From: an uncultured Acidimicrobiaceae bacterium
GTDB taxonomy: Bacteria > Actinomycetota > Acidimicrobiia > Acidimicrobiales > RAAP-2
Reading direction: 5' to 3'
Assembly (NCBI GenBank): GCA_903906055.1
Contig: CAIVIS010000043.1
Span: 1-33,990, forward strand
DNA length: 33,990 bases
The notes under the pieces are model-generated. The model was not told the DNA's origin. It did not search any database and saw only the letters and a program-made list of their open reading frames with translations. A program made the translations under genes and the position numbers. This document shows, one piece after another, positions 1 to 7,990 of the stretch (within the stretch, counting starts at the first letter, position 1; each line of letters opens with the position of its first letter).

Positions 1-2485
1 CGGTCGCCCCGGTCGAGCCAGCCGGAACGACGACACTGGTCACCGAGGCACCCCCGGACGTAGTGGCGAACGTGCCAGTGGCCGATGAGGTGGCCAGGTG
101 GATCGTGGTGTCGCTTCCGACAGAGGTCAGACCTCCGGACGGATCCTGGAGCGCCACCGAGATGGCGTGGGTGGCAGAGCTGGTCGCCGCCATCGACAGC
201 GGGGCCGAGGTGATGGCTAGTTGGTTGGGGAGAGCCTGGATCGAGCCGGCATTGCAGGGTTGTTGGGCGGCACTGGCCGTTCCTCGTTGATCCGTCGTTG
301 GGCAGAGCGCAAGTGATGAAGCCCCCACGGTCACCGAGGTCGGATTGGGGATGAGGCCACTGCCCGGATTTCCCGACAGAGGGAGCATGGTCGCAGTCGA
401 GCCACCGTGATTGGCCAGCGGTCCGATGAGGGCAGACAAGGTGGCGTCCGCAGTGCTGCCCGTGCCGCCGTTCAAGCACGTGGAGTCACCGACGTTGTAT
501 CCAGCGTCGATCCACGTACCACTGGCCTGATCGCAGCCGTCGGCGAACTGGTCGGCGGCCACGGTGACCGATCCGACCCCGAAGGTGTTGGCTGCCATGT
601 TGGCGATGGTGGAGCCACCGACTAGGGCAGAGTTTCCGACGAAGGTCGTCGCCACCACGGACAGCGTGCCGATGCCAGTGTTGGTCTGGGCGCTGTCCGC
701 GTTGTCAATGGCCCCACCCGAATATGCGGCGGTGTTGGCGTAGAAGGTCGAGGTGGAGACAGCCAGGCCGCCGGTCCCGTCATTGTCGCCAGTATCGATG
801 GCACCACCGTCGTTGGTGGTCGACGCGTTCTGTGCGAACGTCGAGCCAGATATGGCCACAGCGGTGCCCGTGCCGCCGTAGTCGGCGTTGTCGATGGCCC
901 CGCCGTCGTAGACCGCCACATTGGAGGTGAAGGTCGAGTTGGCTACCGTTGTGCCGCTGCCCACGCCACCGCTGTCGCCATTGTCCATGGCACCCCCGTC
1001 GGCTCCTGCGGTGTTGGTGGTGAAGGTCGAACCCGATAGTCCTAGTGTCCCGATCCCGCCGTAGTCGGCGTTGTCGATGGCCCCGCCGTCGTAGGCGGCC
1101 GAGTTCGAGGTGAACGTGGAGTCAGCAACCGTGAGTCCGCCCGAGGCGCCTGGTCCACCATTGTCGGCGTTGTCGATGGCCCCACCGTTGGAACTGGCAC
1201 TCTCGAAGGAGAACGTTGACCCGGTCACTGCCAGCGTGCTGATCCCCGAGTAGTCGGCGTTGTCGATGGCTCCACCGTCATTGACGGCCGAGTCATGGTC
1301 GAACGACGAGTTGGCGACGGTCGTGCCGTTGGCAGTGCCGCCATTGTCGGCGTTGTCGATGGCCCCACCATTTTCGACGGCCGTGTTGGAGGAGAACGTC
1401 GATCCAGATATCGCCAGCGTGCCGATCCCCAAGTTGTCGGCGTTGTCGATGGCGCCGCCATTGGAACCCGATGAGTTGGAGTTGAACGCGGTTGGGCCAG
1501 ATACCACCAGCGTGCTGGTCCCACCGGTGCCGCCGGTGACATCGATGAAGCCATTGTCGGCGCTGTCGATGGCCCCACCTTCGAAGCCGGCAGTATTGGA
1601 CGTCAATGTGGAACTCGATACGGAGAGAGTCCCGGATCCCCCGTTGTCCCCGTTGTCGATGGCCCCACCGCCGTAGGTGGCCGTATTGGATGTGAACGTC
1701 GATCCGGTGACTGAGACGGAGCCGCTGCCGGGGGCCAATGATGCGTCGGCGTTGTCGATGGCCCCACCGTCGTCGGCGGAGTTGGAGATGAACGTCGAAT
1801 CAGTGACCGTGACGGAGCCGCTGCCAGGTGCGGTGGTCCCGTCGGCGTTGTTGATGGCGCCGCCGTCGTAGGCGACAAGGTTGGTGAAGGTCATCGCAGA
1901 GACGGTGATGGTGCCGCCGTCGACCCCGTCACCGTTGTTGATGCCTCCACCACCGTCAGTCAAGGTGTTGTTGGCATTGGCCATGATGAAGCCCTGGACG
2001 GTCATGTACCCGGCCGAGGTGATGTTCAAGATGCTTCCCGTACAGTCCGGGTTCAGCACCGGCGTCATGCACGTGGCATCGGTGGTCCCGCCGTTGCCGT
2101 CCAGGATCGGCGGGGTCGTCAGACCCGGCAACGGTTGGATGACGAGCGGTACCAGAGAAGTGGTGCGGCTGAGGAGGACGCTCCAGTTGCCGACATAGTG
2201 GCTCGGGTCCCCGATGGTGGACAGATTCACACCCGGCGTCACCAGGTCGATGGTGCGACTGGTGGCGGCCACCTTGGTGGCCTGGGCCAGGGCTCGGTCC
2301 AGCGAGCATCCTCGGGCCGGAATGGTTTGCAAGGGGCAGTCGGTCGGGTTGGCGCTGCCACTGGCATAGGCATAGAGGGCCGGGACTGCGGCCCCGGCCG
2401 GAACGGCCTCGACGACCGTTACCCCGAAGGTTGCCAGGCATGCCGCTAGGGCGACCCCGATCCGTAGCTGCCAACTTCCACCCAT
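1..2485 (-). CDS. Secreted beta-helix repeat protein with Pmp-like GGAI repeats (partial, C-terminus off left edge)
   Basis: Reading the minus strand from the ATG at 2485, the frame stays open to the window edge, giving 828 residues with no stop. The first ~33 residues look like a Sec signal peptide: Arg near the N-terminus, a hydrophobic core around residues 9-24, then an AGAA-type cleavage site. From about residue 180 there are 14 imperfect repeats of roughly 30-38 residues, each with a GGAIDNAD-like core and a following STFxSN (FxxN) motif. This GGAI/FxxN pair is characteristic of chlamydial Pmp beta-helices and related right-handed beta-helix proteins. After the repeats come GYNVGDSTC, PLANHGGSTATMLPL and LPTTDQRG, typical of choice-of-anchor-Q domains, and then the start of an Ig-like or anchoring region. 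An AAGGGA sequence lies 6 nt upstream of the ATG. The likely role is a cell-surface or secreted adhesin or structural protein; the ligand cannot be inferred. Confidence 0.85.
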   Translation of the reverse strand, partial: MGGSWQLRIGVALAACLATFGVTVVEAVPAGAAVPALYAYASGSANPTDCPLQTIPARGCSLDRALAQATKVAATSRTIDLVTPGVNLSTIGDPSHYVGNWSVLLSRTTSLVPLVIQPLPGLTTPPILDGNGGTTDATCMTPVLNPDCTGSILNITSAGYMTVQGFIMANANNTLTDGGGGINNGDGVDGGTITVSAMTFTNLVAYDGGAINNADGTTAPGSGSVTVTDSTFISNSADDGGAIDNADASLAPGSGSVSVTGSTFTSNTATYGGGAIDNGDNGGSGTLSVSSSTLTSNTAGFEGGAIDSADNGFIDVTGGTGGTSTLVVSGPTAFNSNSSGSNGGAIDNADNLGIGTLAISGSTFSSNTAVENGGAIDNADNGGTANGTTVANSSFDHDSAVNDGGAIDNADYSGISTLAVTGSTFSFESASSNGGAIDNADNGGPGASGGLTVADSTFTSNSAAYDGGAIDNADYGGIGTLGLSGSTFTTNTAGADGGAMDNGDSGGVGSGTTVANSTFTSNVAVYDGGAIDNADYGGTGTAVAISGSTFAQNASTTNDGGAIDTGDNDGTGGLAVSTSTFYANTAAYSGGAIDNADSAQTNTGIGTLSVVATTFVGNSALVGGSTIANMAANTFGVGSVTVAADQFADGCDQASGTWIDAGYNVGDSTCLNGGTGSTADATLSALIGPLANHGGSTATMLPLSGNPGSGLIPNPTSVTVGASSLALCPTTDQRGTASAAQQPCNAGSIQALPNQLAITSAPLSMAATSSATHAISVALQDPSGGLTSVGSDTTIHLATSSATGTFATTSGGASVTSVVVPAGSTGAT

Positions 2486-2725
2486 GCGTATTCCCTTCGT
2501 CGAATGCCTTGATTCAGATTGCATCGCGGGTCACCTGTGCCGAACTGGGCTCTGGCCACACAGGGCTCGGGCCACGGTGGGCGAATCGTCCGCGTGCAGG
2601 ATGCCTGACTCCAGCCTGCAGGCCAGGGGAGGACCACGGCAATGGCGGAACGGTTGCAGTCGGCGAGCGGTTACCGGCGATTCTGGCCATCCGGTGATGG
2701 CTCCGGCCTGGTCTGGCGGTGATGC
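2486..2725. other. Intergenic gap between the LLM gene and the beta-helix gene
   Basis: These 240 bp contain the upstream region of the beta-helix gene on the minus strand. Apart from the AAGGGA ribosome-binding site next to the ATG at 2485, I see no convincing promoter, hairpin or small gene. Open frames here are short, overlap each other and have no recognisable content. Confidence 0.5.
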
Positions 2726-3607
2726 TCAGCCAGCCAGTGCCGCGGTCGTCATCTCCAGGCAGGTCGGATCAACCGTCCCGGGCACCAAGATGAATTCGTC
2801 GCACCCGGCTGCTTCAGCGGCGGCCAGGGCATCGAGGAGGCGGGCGGGGGAGCTCAGGTTCACTAGTTGGGAAAGCGCATCTGCTGCTCGATCGCCGAAC
2901 ACGTCCAGGTAAGCGCGAGCGAAACGTTTGAGCTCAGCGTCGGCATCAGGACCACCCAGGAGATAGAAGGATCCGCTGACCAGCCGGGGCCGCTCCGTCC
3001 TTCCAGCCGCCTCCCATGCATCGACAGCCATCTGATTGCCGCGGCCGATCTCCCCCGGATCGGCACCGATGGAAAACCCGGTGATCCCTTCGGCCCACTT
3101 GGCCGCCCGCGCCATCGACTTCGGTCCCATGGCGGCGGCCAGCAGCGGCGGCCCACCGAGACGGTATGGCGCCGGCCCCACCGGTTGGCCGCCGTCATAA
3201 GCGGGCTCGCCCGACCACAGTCGTCGGAGCTCGGCCACATCGGCATCGAGTCTGCCGTGGCGACCCTCGAAGGGAACCTCCAGGGAGCGATAGTCCTGCT
3301 CCCGTCCGCCCACACCAACGCCTACGACCAACCTGCCTTCTGCGAGGACGTCGAGGGTGGCTAGTTGCTTGGCCAGAAGGGCGGGCCGGTGCAGGGGCAG
3401 GACGGCGATGTTGGTGATGACCTGGACCCGCTCGGTCAGGGCGGCCGCCGCAGTGTTGGTCACCAGGAGCTCGGGATTGTGGAACGTGATCCGTTCGCCA
3501 GCCGACACACTGGAGTACGGGCCTTCATCGATACCTCGACACCACTCCACAAAGGTGGTCCTGGTGAATCCGGTGGCCATGGTGGGAAGCGCGATGCCGA
3601 TCTCCAT
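2726..3607 (-). CDS. LLM class (probably F420-dependent) oxidoreductase
   Basis: This is a 293-residue protein of the luciferase-like monooxygenase fold. It starts MEIGIALPT, the usual first strand of the family. VITNIAVLPLHRPALLAKQ around residues 60-80 and GRLVVGVGVGG around 90-100 match family core motifs. The open frame extends upstream to 3745, but the extension has no family similarity, so the ATG at 3607 is chosen. In Actinobacteria most such stand-alone LLM proteins use coenzyme F420, but the substrate cannot be read from sequence. No operon partner is present: the upstream gene is divergent, and the next minus-strand gene starts 240 bp downstream. A 17-bp direct repeat lies just upstream of the start (3611-3649). 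Confidence 0.85.
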   Translation of the reverse strand: MEIGIALPTMATGFTRTTFVEWCRGIDEGPYSSVSAGERITFHNPELLVTNTAAAALTERVQVITNIAVLPLHRPALLAKQLATLDVLAEGRLVVGVGVGGREQDYRSLEVPFEGRHGRLDADVAELRRLWSGEPAYDGGQPVGPAPYRLGGPPLLAAAMGPKSMARAAKWAEGITGFSIGADPGEIGRGNQMAVDAWEAAGRTERPRLVSGSFYLLGGPDADAELKRFARAYLDVFGDRAADALSQLVNLSSPARLLDALAAAEAAGCDEFILVPGTVDPTCLEMTTAALAG

Positions 3608-3912
3608 GGGGTGCGACCCTAGCGAACAGGGCGTGCGACCCCAGCGAACGGACGCAGTTTCTAAGTCCCACCCGCACCACCTTGGGTGCAGGACGGTGTC
3701 CAATCCGGAGCACTGTTGGGCATTCTCCCTGGTCACCGCTGGCAATGTCGGGTCGCACTCGTAAAATTCGGCGATGCCAGGTATAGTTACTGAGTCAAGA
3801 GTCCACTGTTCAGGCAGGGCGCGAGGGAGTTCTCGTGCGCGGCGCGTGAGTGGTGGTCAGGACGTGGGCGTCACTCATCGGTGAGTGCGTCTGCATACGA
3901 GGGGGCTCCGCT
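3608..3912. promoter_or_regulatory. Divergent intergenic region: LLM gene / GYW-repeat protein
   Basis: These 305 bp separate two divergently transcribed genes and must hold both promoters. Visible elements are the 17-bp direct repeat at 3611-3649 and a TATAGT hexamer at 3782-3787 (a possible plus-strand -10, without a good -35). There is also a TGAGTG / CACTCA / TGAGTG trio at 3847-3887 that could form mutually exclusive stems before the ribosome-binding site. No small gene or known riboswitch was recognised. Confidence 0.4.
3611..3649. repeat. 17-bp direct repeat upstream of LLM gene
   Basis: GTGCGACCCTAGCGAAC at 3611-3627 recurs at 3633-3649 with a single mismatch, giving a period of 22 bp, two helical turns. 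It lies 4-42 bp upstream of the LLM start codon on the minus strand, so it falls in the leader or core promoter. The two-turn spacing would suit a regulator binding one DNA face, but that is inference. Confidence 0.5.
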
Positions 3913-5541
3913 GTGAACAACTGGCTGCAGGCGATGAAACAATGGTCTCAGTGGCTACTGGGTGAGGCGCCGCTTCCTGACGGTCGATCCAAGGCCATGC
4001 TGGCTGGCACCGTCGCCGCCGCGGCCGTCATCGCCGTCGGAGTACCGGCCGCCATCCCCTCGAGTCCGTCGGCCAATGCGGCCCCGCCGCCGTCGACCTC
4101 GACCCCCGGCAACGATGCCAGCTCGTCGTCGTTCACGGTGCCGACGACCACCCCCGTTTCGGCCACGCCTCCGGTCATCGCCCCGGTCGATCCGACCTCT
4201 ACCGTTCCGCCCAGTAGCTCTGTGGCATTCGACCCATTCGTCAAGCGGAAGGGAAATGGCACCAAGAAGAAGGCGGCCAGCTCGTGGGTCACGAAGGACG
4301 GCACGGCGGCTCCGGTATCAGCCCCCGTGGATTCTTCGGGCAGCACGGACACTACGGCCCCGACGGTGAACGACAATTGGGATGTGGCCACGCCCCCGGG
4401 CCCTCGGCCGACCCCACCGGTCGCCCCCCGACCAGTGGTGACGATTCCGCTGTTCCATGTTGGCGCGGTCAGCAACCTGGTGGCACCGGTCACACCGCCT
4501 CCGGCCCCTCTGGTCACCGGTGCCGCGGCCTTCATCGATTCCGCTCTGGTCTCATGGCAGGAGCCAGTCGACTCCACAGCACTCGGCTACGACGTGTTCG
4601 TCGGCTTCGCCCCTGGGATGGAGTTTCCGATCGCACTCAACGGCTCAGCTCCGGTGGTCGGCAGCTCGTACTTGGTGACCGGACTCACCGCCGGACAGAC
4701 CTACTACTTCACGGTCCGGGCACGTACCGGTCTCCTGGCCTCGTCCGCTTCCAACGAGGTCTCGGCGATTCCCTTTGATGGGTACACCCCGATCGGGCAG
4801 CTCTTGGGCCCGGTCATCTCCATGGCATCGACCGCTGACGGCACCGGGTACTGGCTGACCACCGCCACCGGCGCAGTCTCGCCGCACGGCTCGGCCACCG
4901 ACCTGGGTTCGACGGCCTCCGAGCAGTTGGCGGCGCCGATCGTCAAGATCGTGGCCGATCCCAAGGGTGTGGGCTACTGGGAGGTAGCGGCCGACGGTGG
5001 TGTCTTTGCCTACGGGTCCGCCACCTTCGAGGGCGCAGCATCGACCGAAAAGTTGAACTCGCCGATCGTCGACATGGTCCCGACCGCTGACGGAAAAGGC
5101 TATTGGCAGGTCGCTGCCGACGGAGGCGTCTTCGCCTACGGAGATGCCGCGTTTGCCGGATCGCTGGCTGGTACGCCGGGGGCTCAGCCGACCATCGCCA
5201 TGGCGGCCGACTCGGCGTCGGGTGGCTACTGGCTAGTTGCTAGCGACGGGACCGTCAGCGCATTTAACGCACCGGTCATGGGGCCGACGGTCGATGATCT
5301 GCCCACCGGACCGGTGGTATCGATCGCGGCCACCGCGAGCGGAAAGGGCTTCTGGGAGGTCACCCGCAGCGGATCCGTCTATGCCTACGGCGACGCCGCA
5401 TTCCAAGGTCCTATCGCCCCGCTGGCGCCAGCCGCACCGGTGACAGCGGTGACGGCTGATCCGGCTACGGGCGGGTACTGGCTGCTCTCGGTCGACGGTG
5501 GCGTCTTCGCTTACGGAGCTTCCTTCTTCGGCGCTGGCTAG
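3913..5541 (+). CDS. Signal-anchored protein with FN3 domain and GYW/DGGVFAYG repeats
   Basis: This is a 542-residue exported protein. The GTG at 3913 is preferred because a GAGGGGG ribosome-binding site lies about 7 nt upstream; an ATG at 3934 is the alternative. A hydrophobic segment at about residues 28-50 ends near SANAA and could be a signal peptide or anchor. A low-complexity Pro/Ser/Thr-rich region follows to about residue 190. Next is a fibronectin type III domain (~195-287; VSWQEP, YDVFVG, LTAGQTYYFTVRA, SNEVSA). From ~295 to the end there are about six repeats of the form GYWxVAxDGGVFAYGxAxFxGS. Such repeats are common in secreted actinobacterial proteins, notably in Acidimicrobiia, and probably fold as a beta-propeller-like module. 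No catalytic domain is present, so a wall or surface binding role is likely. It appears monocistronic. Confidence 0.85.
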   Translation: MNNWLQAMKQWSQWLLGEAPLPDGRSKAMLAGTVAAAAVIAVGVPAAIPSSPSANAAPPPSTSTPGNDASSSSFTVPTTTPVSATPPVIAPVDPTSTVPPSSSVAFDPFVKRKGNGTKKKAASSWVTKDGTAAPVSAPVDSSGSTDTTAPTVNDNWDVATPPGPRPTPPVAPRPVVTIPLFHVGAVSNLVAPVTPPPAPLVTGAAAFIDSALVSWQEPVDSTALGYDVFVGFAPGMEFPIALNGSAPVVGSSYLVTGLTAGQTYYFTVRARTGLLASSASNEVSAIPFDGYTPIGQLLGPVISMASTADGTGYWLTTATGAVSPHGSATDLGSTASEQLAAPIVKIVADPKGVGYWEVAADGGVFAYGSATFEGAASTEKLNSPIVDMVPTADGKGYWQVAADGGVFAYGDAAFAGSLAGTPGAQPTIAMAADSASGGYWLVASDGTVSAFNAPVMGPTVDDLPTGPVVSIAATASGKGFWEVTRSGSVYAYGDAAFQGPIAPLAPAAPVTAVTADPATGGYWLLSVDGGVFAYGASFFGAG

Positions 5542-5627
5542 TCTCCTGGGCGGCGGGCCCTAGCGGATGTGATCCGTGGGGGGTGTTGGGCGAGTCTTGG
5601 GTTGGTAGCGTTGGCGTTGATGCGGGC

Positions 5628-6482
5628 ATGAACTCTGACATAGGCGGAAACGACTTCATCGATCCTGAAGCCCCTGGGCACTCGGACGCCACGTCGCCAC
5701 TGGCGACAGCACAACAACGGGTCGCCCTCATGATCCGGAACTTCGAGGATCCGAGCCAGGAGTGGCGCCGACTGTGCGCCGAACTGCTGGGGACCTTCTT
5801 CTTGGTACTGGTAGCAGCCGGGGGGCCGATGATCGACCATTCGATCCCTGGATCGGTGGGACGGGCCGCTGCGGTCGTGGCGCCAGGACTGATGGTGATG
5901 TCGATCATCCTCTTCATGGGAAAGGTGTCCGGTGCCCATCTGAATCCGGCCGTCTCCATCGCGTTTTGGCTTCGACGCGACTTCCCCGGTCGACGTGTGC
6001 CGGCCTATCTCGCCGTGCAACTGGCCGGGGCGTTGCTGGCCGCGTGGTTTCTGGAGGCCGTGATCCACGTGTCGGCCTCGTACGGTTCGAGCTATCCGGC
6101 AGCCAGCCATACCCCATTGGACGCGTTCCTTCTCGAGACCGTCCTCACCCTGGGCCTGGTGAGTGTGATCTTGGGAACGGCATCGGGGGCGCAGCAGGTC
6201 GGCCTGTTCGGGGCGATCGGCGTCGGCGGCTACATCGCTCTGGCCGGATTGTGGGCCAGTCCGATATCGGGTGCATCGATGAACCCGGCACGAACCCTCG
6301 GACCCGACCTGGTGTCACGCGATCTCACGAGTTGGTGGGTGTACCTTGCTGCCCCCCTGTTGGGGGCAGTGCTGGCCGTAGGGGTGGCCTTCTTGTTGCG
6401 GGGACCCGGTGGAGGCAAGACGGGTTCACTGGCGGCCCAGGGGTCGATCAACCCCCTCATCAATCGCCCCGACCAGGCCTGA
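5628..6482 (+). CDS. Aquaporin / MIP-family channel
   Basis: This is a membrane channel of the major intrinsic protein family, 284 residues from the ATG at 5628. A GTG at 5583 would add 15 residues. Both half-helix signatures are present: GAHLNPAVS and GASMNPARTLGP. The Arg after the second NPA is the conserved selectivity-filter residue. About six hydrophobic segments surround them. The ~45-residue hydrophilic N-terminal extension is longer than in AqpZ. The family conducts water or small neutral solutes. The sequence resembles the AqpZ/TIP side more than GlpF, because the second NPA box reads NPAR-T rather than NPARD, so water is the favoured substrate. Glycerol kinase lies ~27 kb away at the right edge and is not evidence of coupling. 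Confidence 0.9.
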   Translation: MNSDIGGNDFIDPEAPGHSDATSPLATAQQRVALMIRNFEDPSQEWRRLCAELLGTFFLVLVAAGGPMIDHSIPGSVGRAAAVVAPGLMVMSIILFMGKVSGAHLNPAVSIAFWLRRDFPGRRVPAYLAVQLAGALLAAWFLEAVIHVSASYGSSYPAASHTPLDAFLLETVLTLGLVSVILGTASGAQQVGLFGAIGVGGYIALAGLWASPISGASMNPARTLGPDLVSRDLTSWWVYLAAPLLGAVLAVGVAFLLRGPGGGKTGSLAAQGSINPLINRPDQA

Positions 6483-6586
6483 CCTGACCGGACCCGGCCT
6501 GAACCCGGCCACTCCAGCTAGGGCGGACCATGGTTCGTTCGATGGGAATGGACGGTACCTTGGTGTTGGGCGCCAGGTGAGACCCT
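6483..6586. other. Convergent gap: aquaporin / FAD oxidoreductase
   Basis: This is a 104-bp gap between convergent genes. It starts with GC-rich direct repeats of a GACC/CCCGGCC type near 6483-6512. No clean hairpin followed by a T-run is visible, so no intrinsic terminator is called. Confidence 0.4.
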
Positions 6587-7990
6587 TCAGCCACCTACCA
6601 GCTTGTCGAGGGCCCGGGCATGCCAGGTGGAGCGACCGGCGCGGTCCTCGGCCCGATCTGCGGTGCCGGCCAGTCGCAGTCCGGCGTTGATGCCGACGTA
6701 GCGGAAGGGCTCCGGCTCCCATCGCCGAGAGCGGTGATTCACCCATGGGAGCGAGGTGAGGTCAGAGGTGCGGCCGAGGATGAGGTCGCGCAGTGTTCGG
6801 CCGGCCAGGTTCGTGGTGGAGAGTCCGTCGCCTACATAACCGCCAGCCCAGGCCATCTGCGTCGCGTCGTCGAGCCCGACTGAGGAGAACCAGTCGCGGG
6901 TGATGCCGAGTGGACCACCCCACCGATGAGTGATGGCCGCATCGGCCAGCGCTGGGAAGAGCTCGACCAGAGTGCGCTGCAACGCCTGGTGGACATCGCT
7001 GTCGCGTTCGAACTCCGGACTGATGGCCGATCCGAAGTGGTAGGGGGCGCCCCGGCCACCGAAGGCCATGCGGCCGTCCTCGGTGCGCTGGCCGTAGATG
7101 ACCAGGTGACGGTGATCAGCGAAGGTCTCGCGCTCGGCCAGGCCGGCCTCGGCCCAGAACGACTCGGGCAGGGGCTCGGTGGCGATCATCAGCGAGTAGA
7201 CGGGGATGACCTCGCGGCGGTGCCCGGACAGCGTGCGGGTGTAGCCCTCGGTGGCCCGCACCACGGTGCCAGCCCGCACCGTCCCTCGCGCTGTCGTGAC
7301 CATGCCAGGGGCGATGGAGTGCACCTCGGTCTGCTCGTAGAGGGCGACTCCTCGCCGTTCGACGACGTGGGCCAGCCCACGGATCAGTCGGGCGGGGTCG
7401 ACGGCGGCACAGTGCGGTGTAAAGGTTCCGCCCAGAACATCGGTGGCCCCCAGCCGCGAGCGGGCTTCGTCAGCTGACAGGAACCGGAGGTCCTCTTCTC
7501 CGATCCCTGAGTTCCGAGCGGCTGCGATCTCCTCGTAGGTGCGCTGCAGCTGTGCCGGCGTGCGGGCCACGATGACTGTGCCGCCGGCCGCGAATCCGCA
7601 GTCGATGCCCTCGGCATCGACGACCCGGCCAACCTCTCGGACGGTCTCTTCCATAGCCAGCCGTTGCGCTCGGCCGCTGCCGGGTCCGCACCGTTTGTCG
7701 AGGGTCTCCTCGGAGACCGAAAATAGCGCCGAGCACCAACCGCCGTTGCGCCCAGATGCCCCGAAGCCGATGACGTCCCGCTCGAGCACGGCAATGCGGA
7801 GCCCGGGGTCAGCCGCACTCAAGTAGTGGGCGGTCCACAGTCCAGTGAGCCCACCGCCGACGATGGCCACGTCGACCTCGGTGTCTCCCGGCAACGGGTC
7901 GCGCAGGCCGATGGTGCCCGGCAGCCCATCCCACCACAGGGAGAGGCGCCGATAGCGCTCACCCCCGGGTGGGTTCAGATCCGCTTCCAC
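6587..7990 (-). CDS. DAO-family FAD-dependent oxidoreductase (gamma-glutamylputrescine-oxidase-like)
   Basis: This 467-residue flavoprotein belongs to the D-amino acid oxidase/glycine oxidase superfamily. It has the Rossmann FAD motif VAIVGGGLTGLWTA at about residues 40-53 and FGASGRNGGW near residue 77, typical of PuuB-like amine oxidases. The reaction is probably FAD-dependent oxidation of an amine or N-alkyl amino acid to imine/aldehyde, ammonia or amine, and H2O2. The start is a GTG at 7990 that overlaps the end of the upstream aminotransferase gene by 16 bp, so the two are translationally linked and follow lrp in one operon. A polyamine-derived substrate is inferred from context. The sequence alone does not distinguish putrescine derivatives from other secondary amines, and no glutamylputrescine synthetase is in the window. 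Confidence 0.85.
   Translation of the reverse strand: MEADLNPPGGERYRRLSLWWDGLPGTIGLRDPLPGDTEVDVAIVGGGLTGLWTAHYLSAADPGLRIAVLERDVIGFGASGRNGGWCSALFSVSEETLDKRCGPGSGRAQRLAMEETVREVGRVVDAEGIDCGFAAGGTVIVARTPAQLQRTYEEIAAARNSGIGEEDLRFLSADEARSRLGATDVLGGTFTPHCAAVDPARLIRGLAHVVERRGVALYEQTEVHSIAPGMVTTARGTVRAGTVVRATEGYTRTLSGHRREVIPVYSLMIATEPLPESFWAEAGLAERETFADHRHLVIYGQRTEDGRMAFGGRGAPYHFGSAISPEFERDSDVHQALQRTLVELFPALADAAITHRWGGPLGITRDWFSSVGLDDATQMAWAGGYVGDGLSTTNLAGRTLRDLILGRTSDLTSLPWVNHRSRRWEPEPFRYVGINAGLRLAGTADRAEDRAGRSTWHARALDKLVGG

Noticed and set aside
1-2000. Regularly spaced DNA repeats that could resemble a CRISPR array
   Set aside because: The repeats are imperfect, in frame, encode GGAIDN cores at ~90-120 bp spacing, and no cas genes are present.
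1956-2474. 172-residue minus-strand frame near the beta-helix start
   Set aside because: It overlaps the signal peptide and N-terminus of the beta-helix protein in a different phase; the His/Arg/Gly-rich product has no sense, while the frame starting at 2485 gives a classic Sec signal.
6483-6586. Intrinsic terminator between aquaporin and FAD oxidoreductase
   Set aside because: The CCCGGCC copies are direct, not inverted, and there is no T-run.
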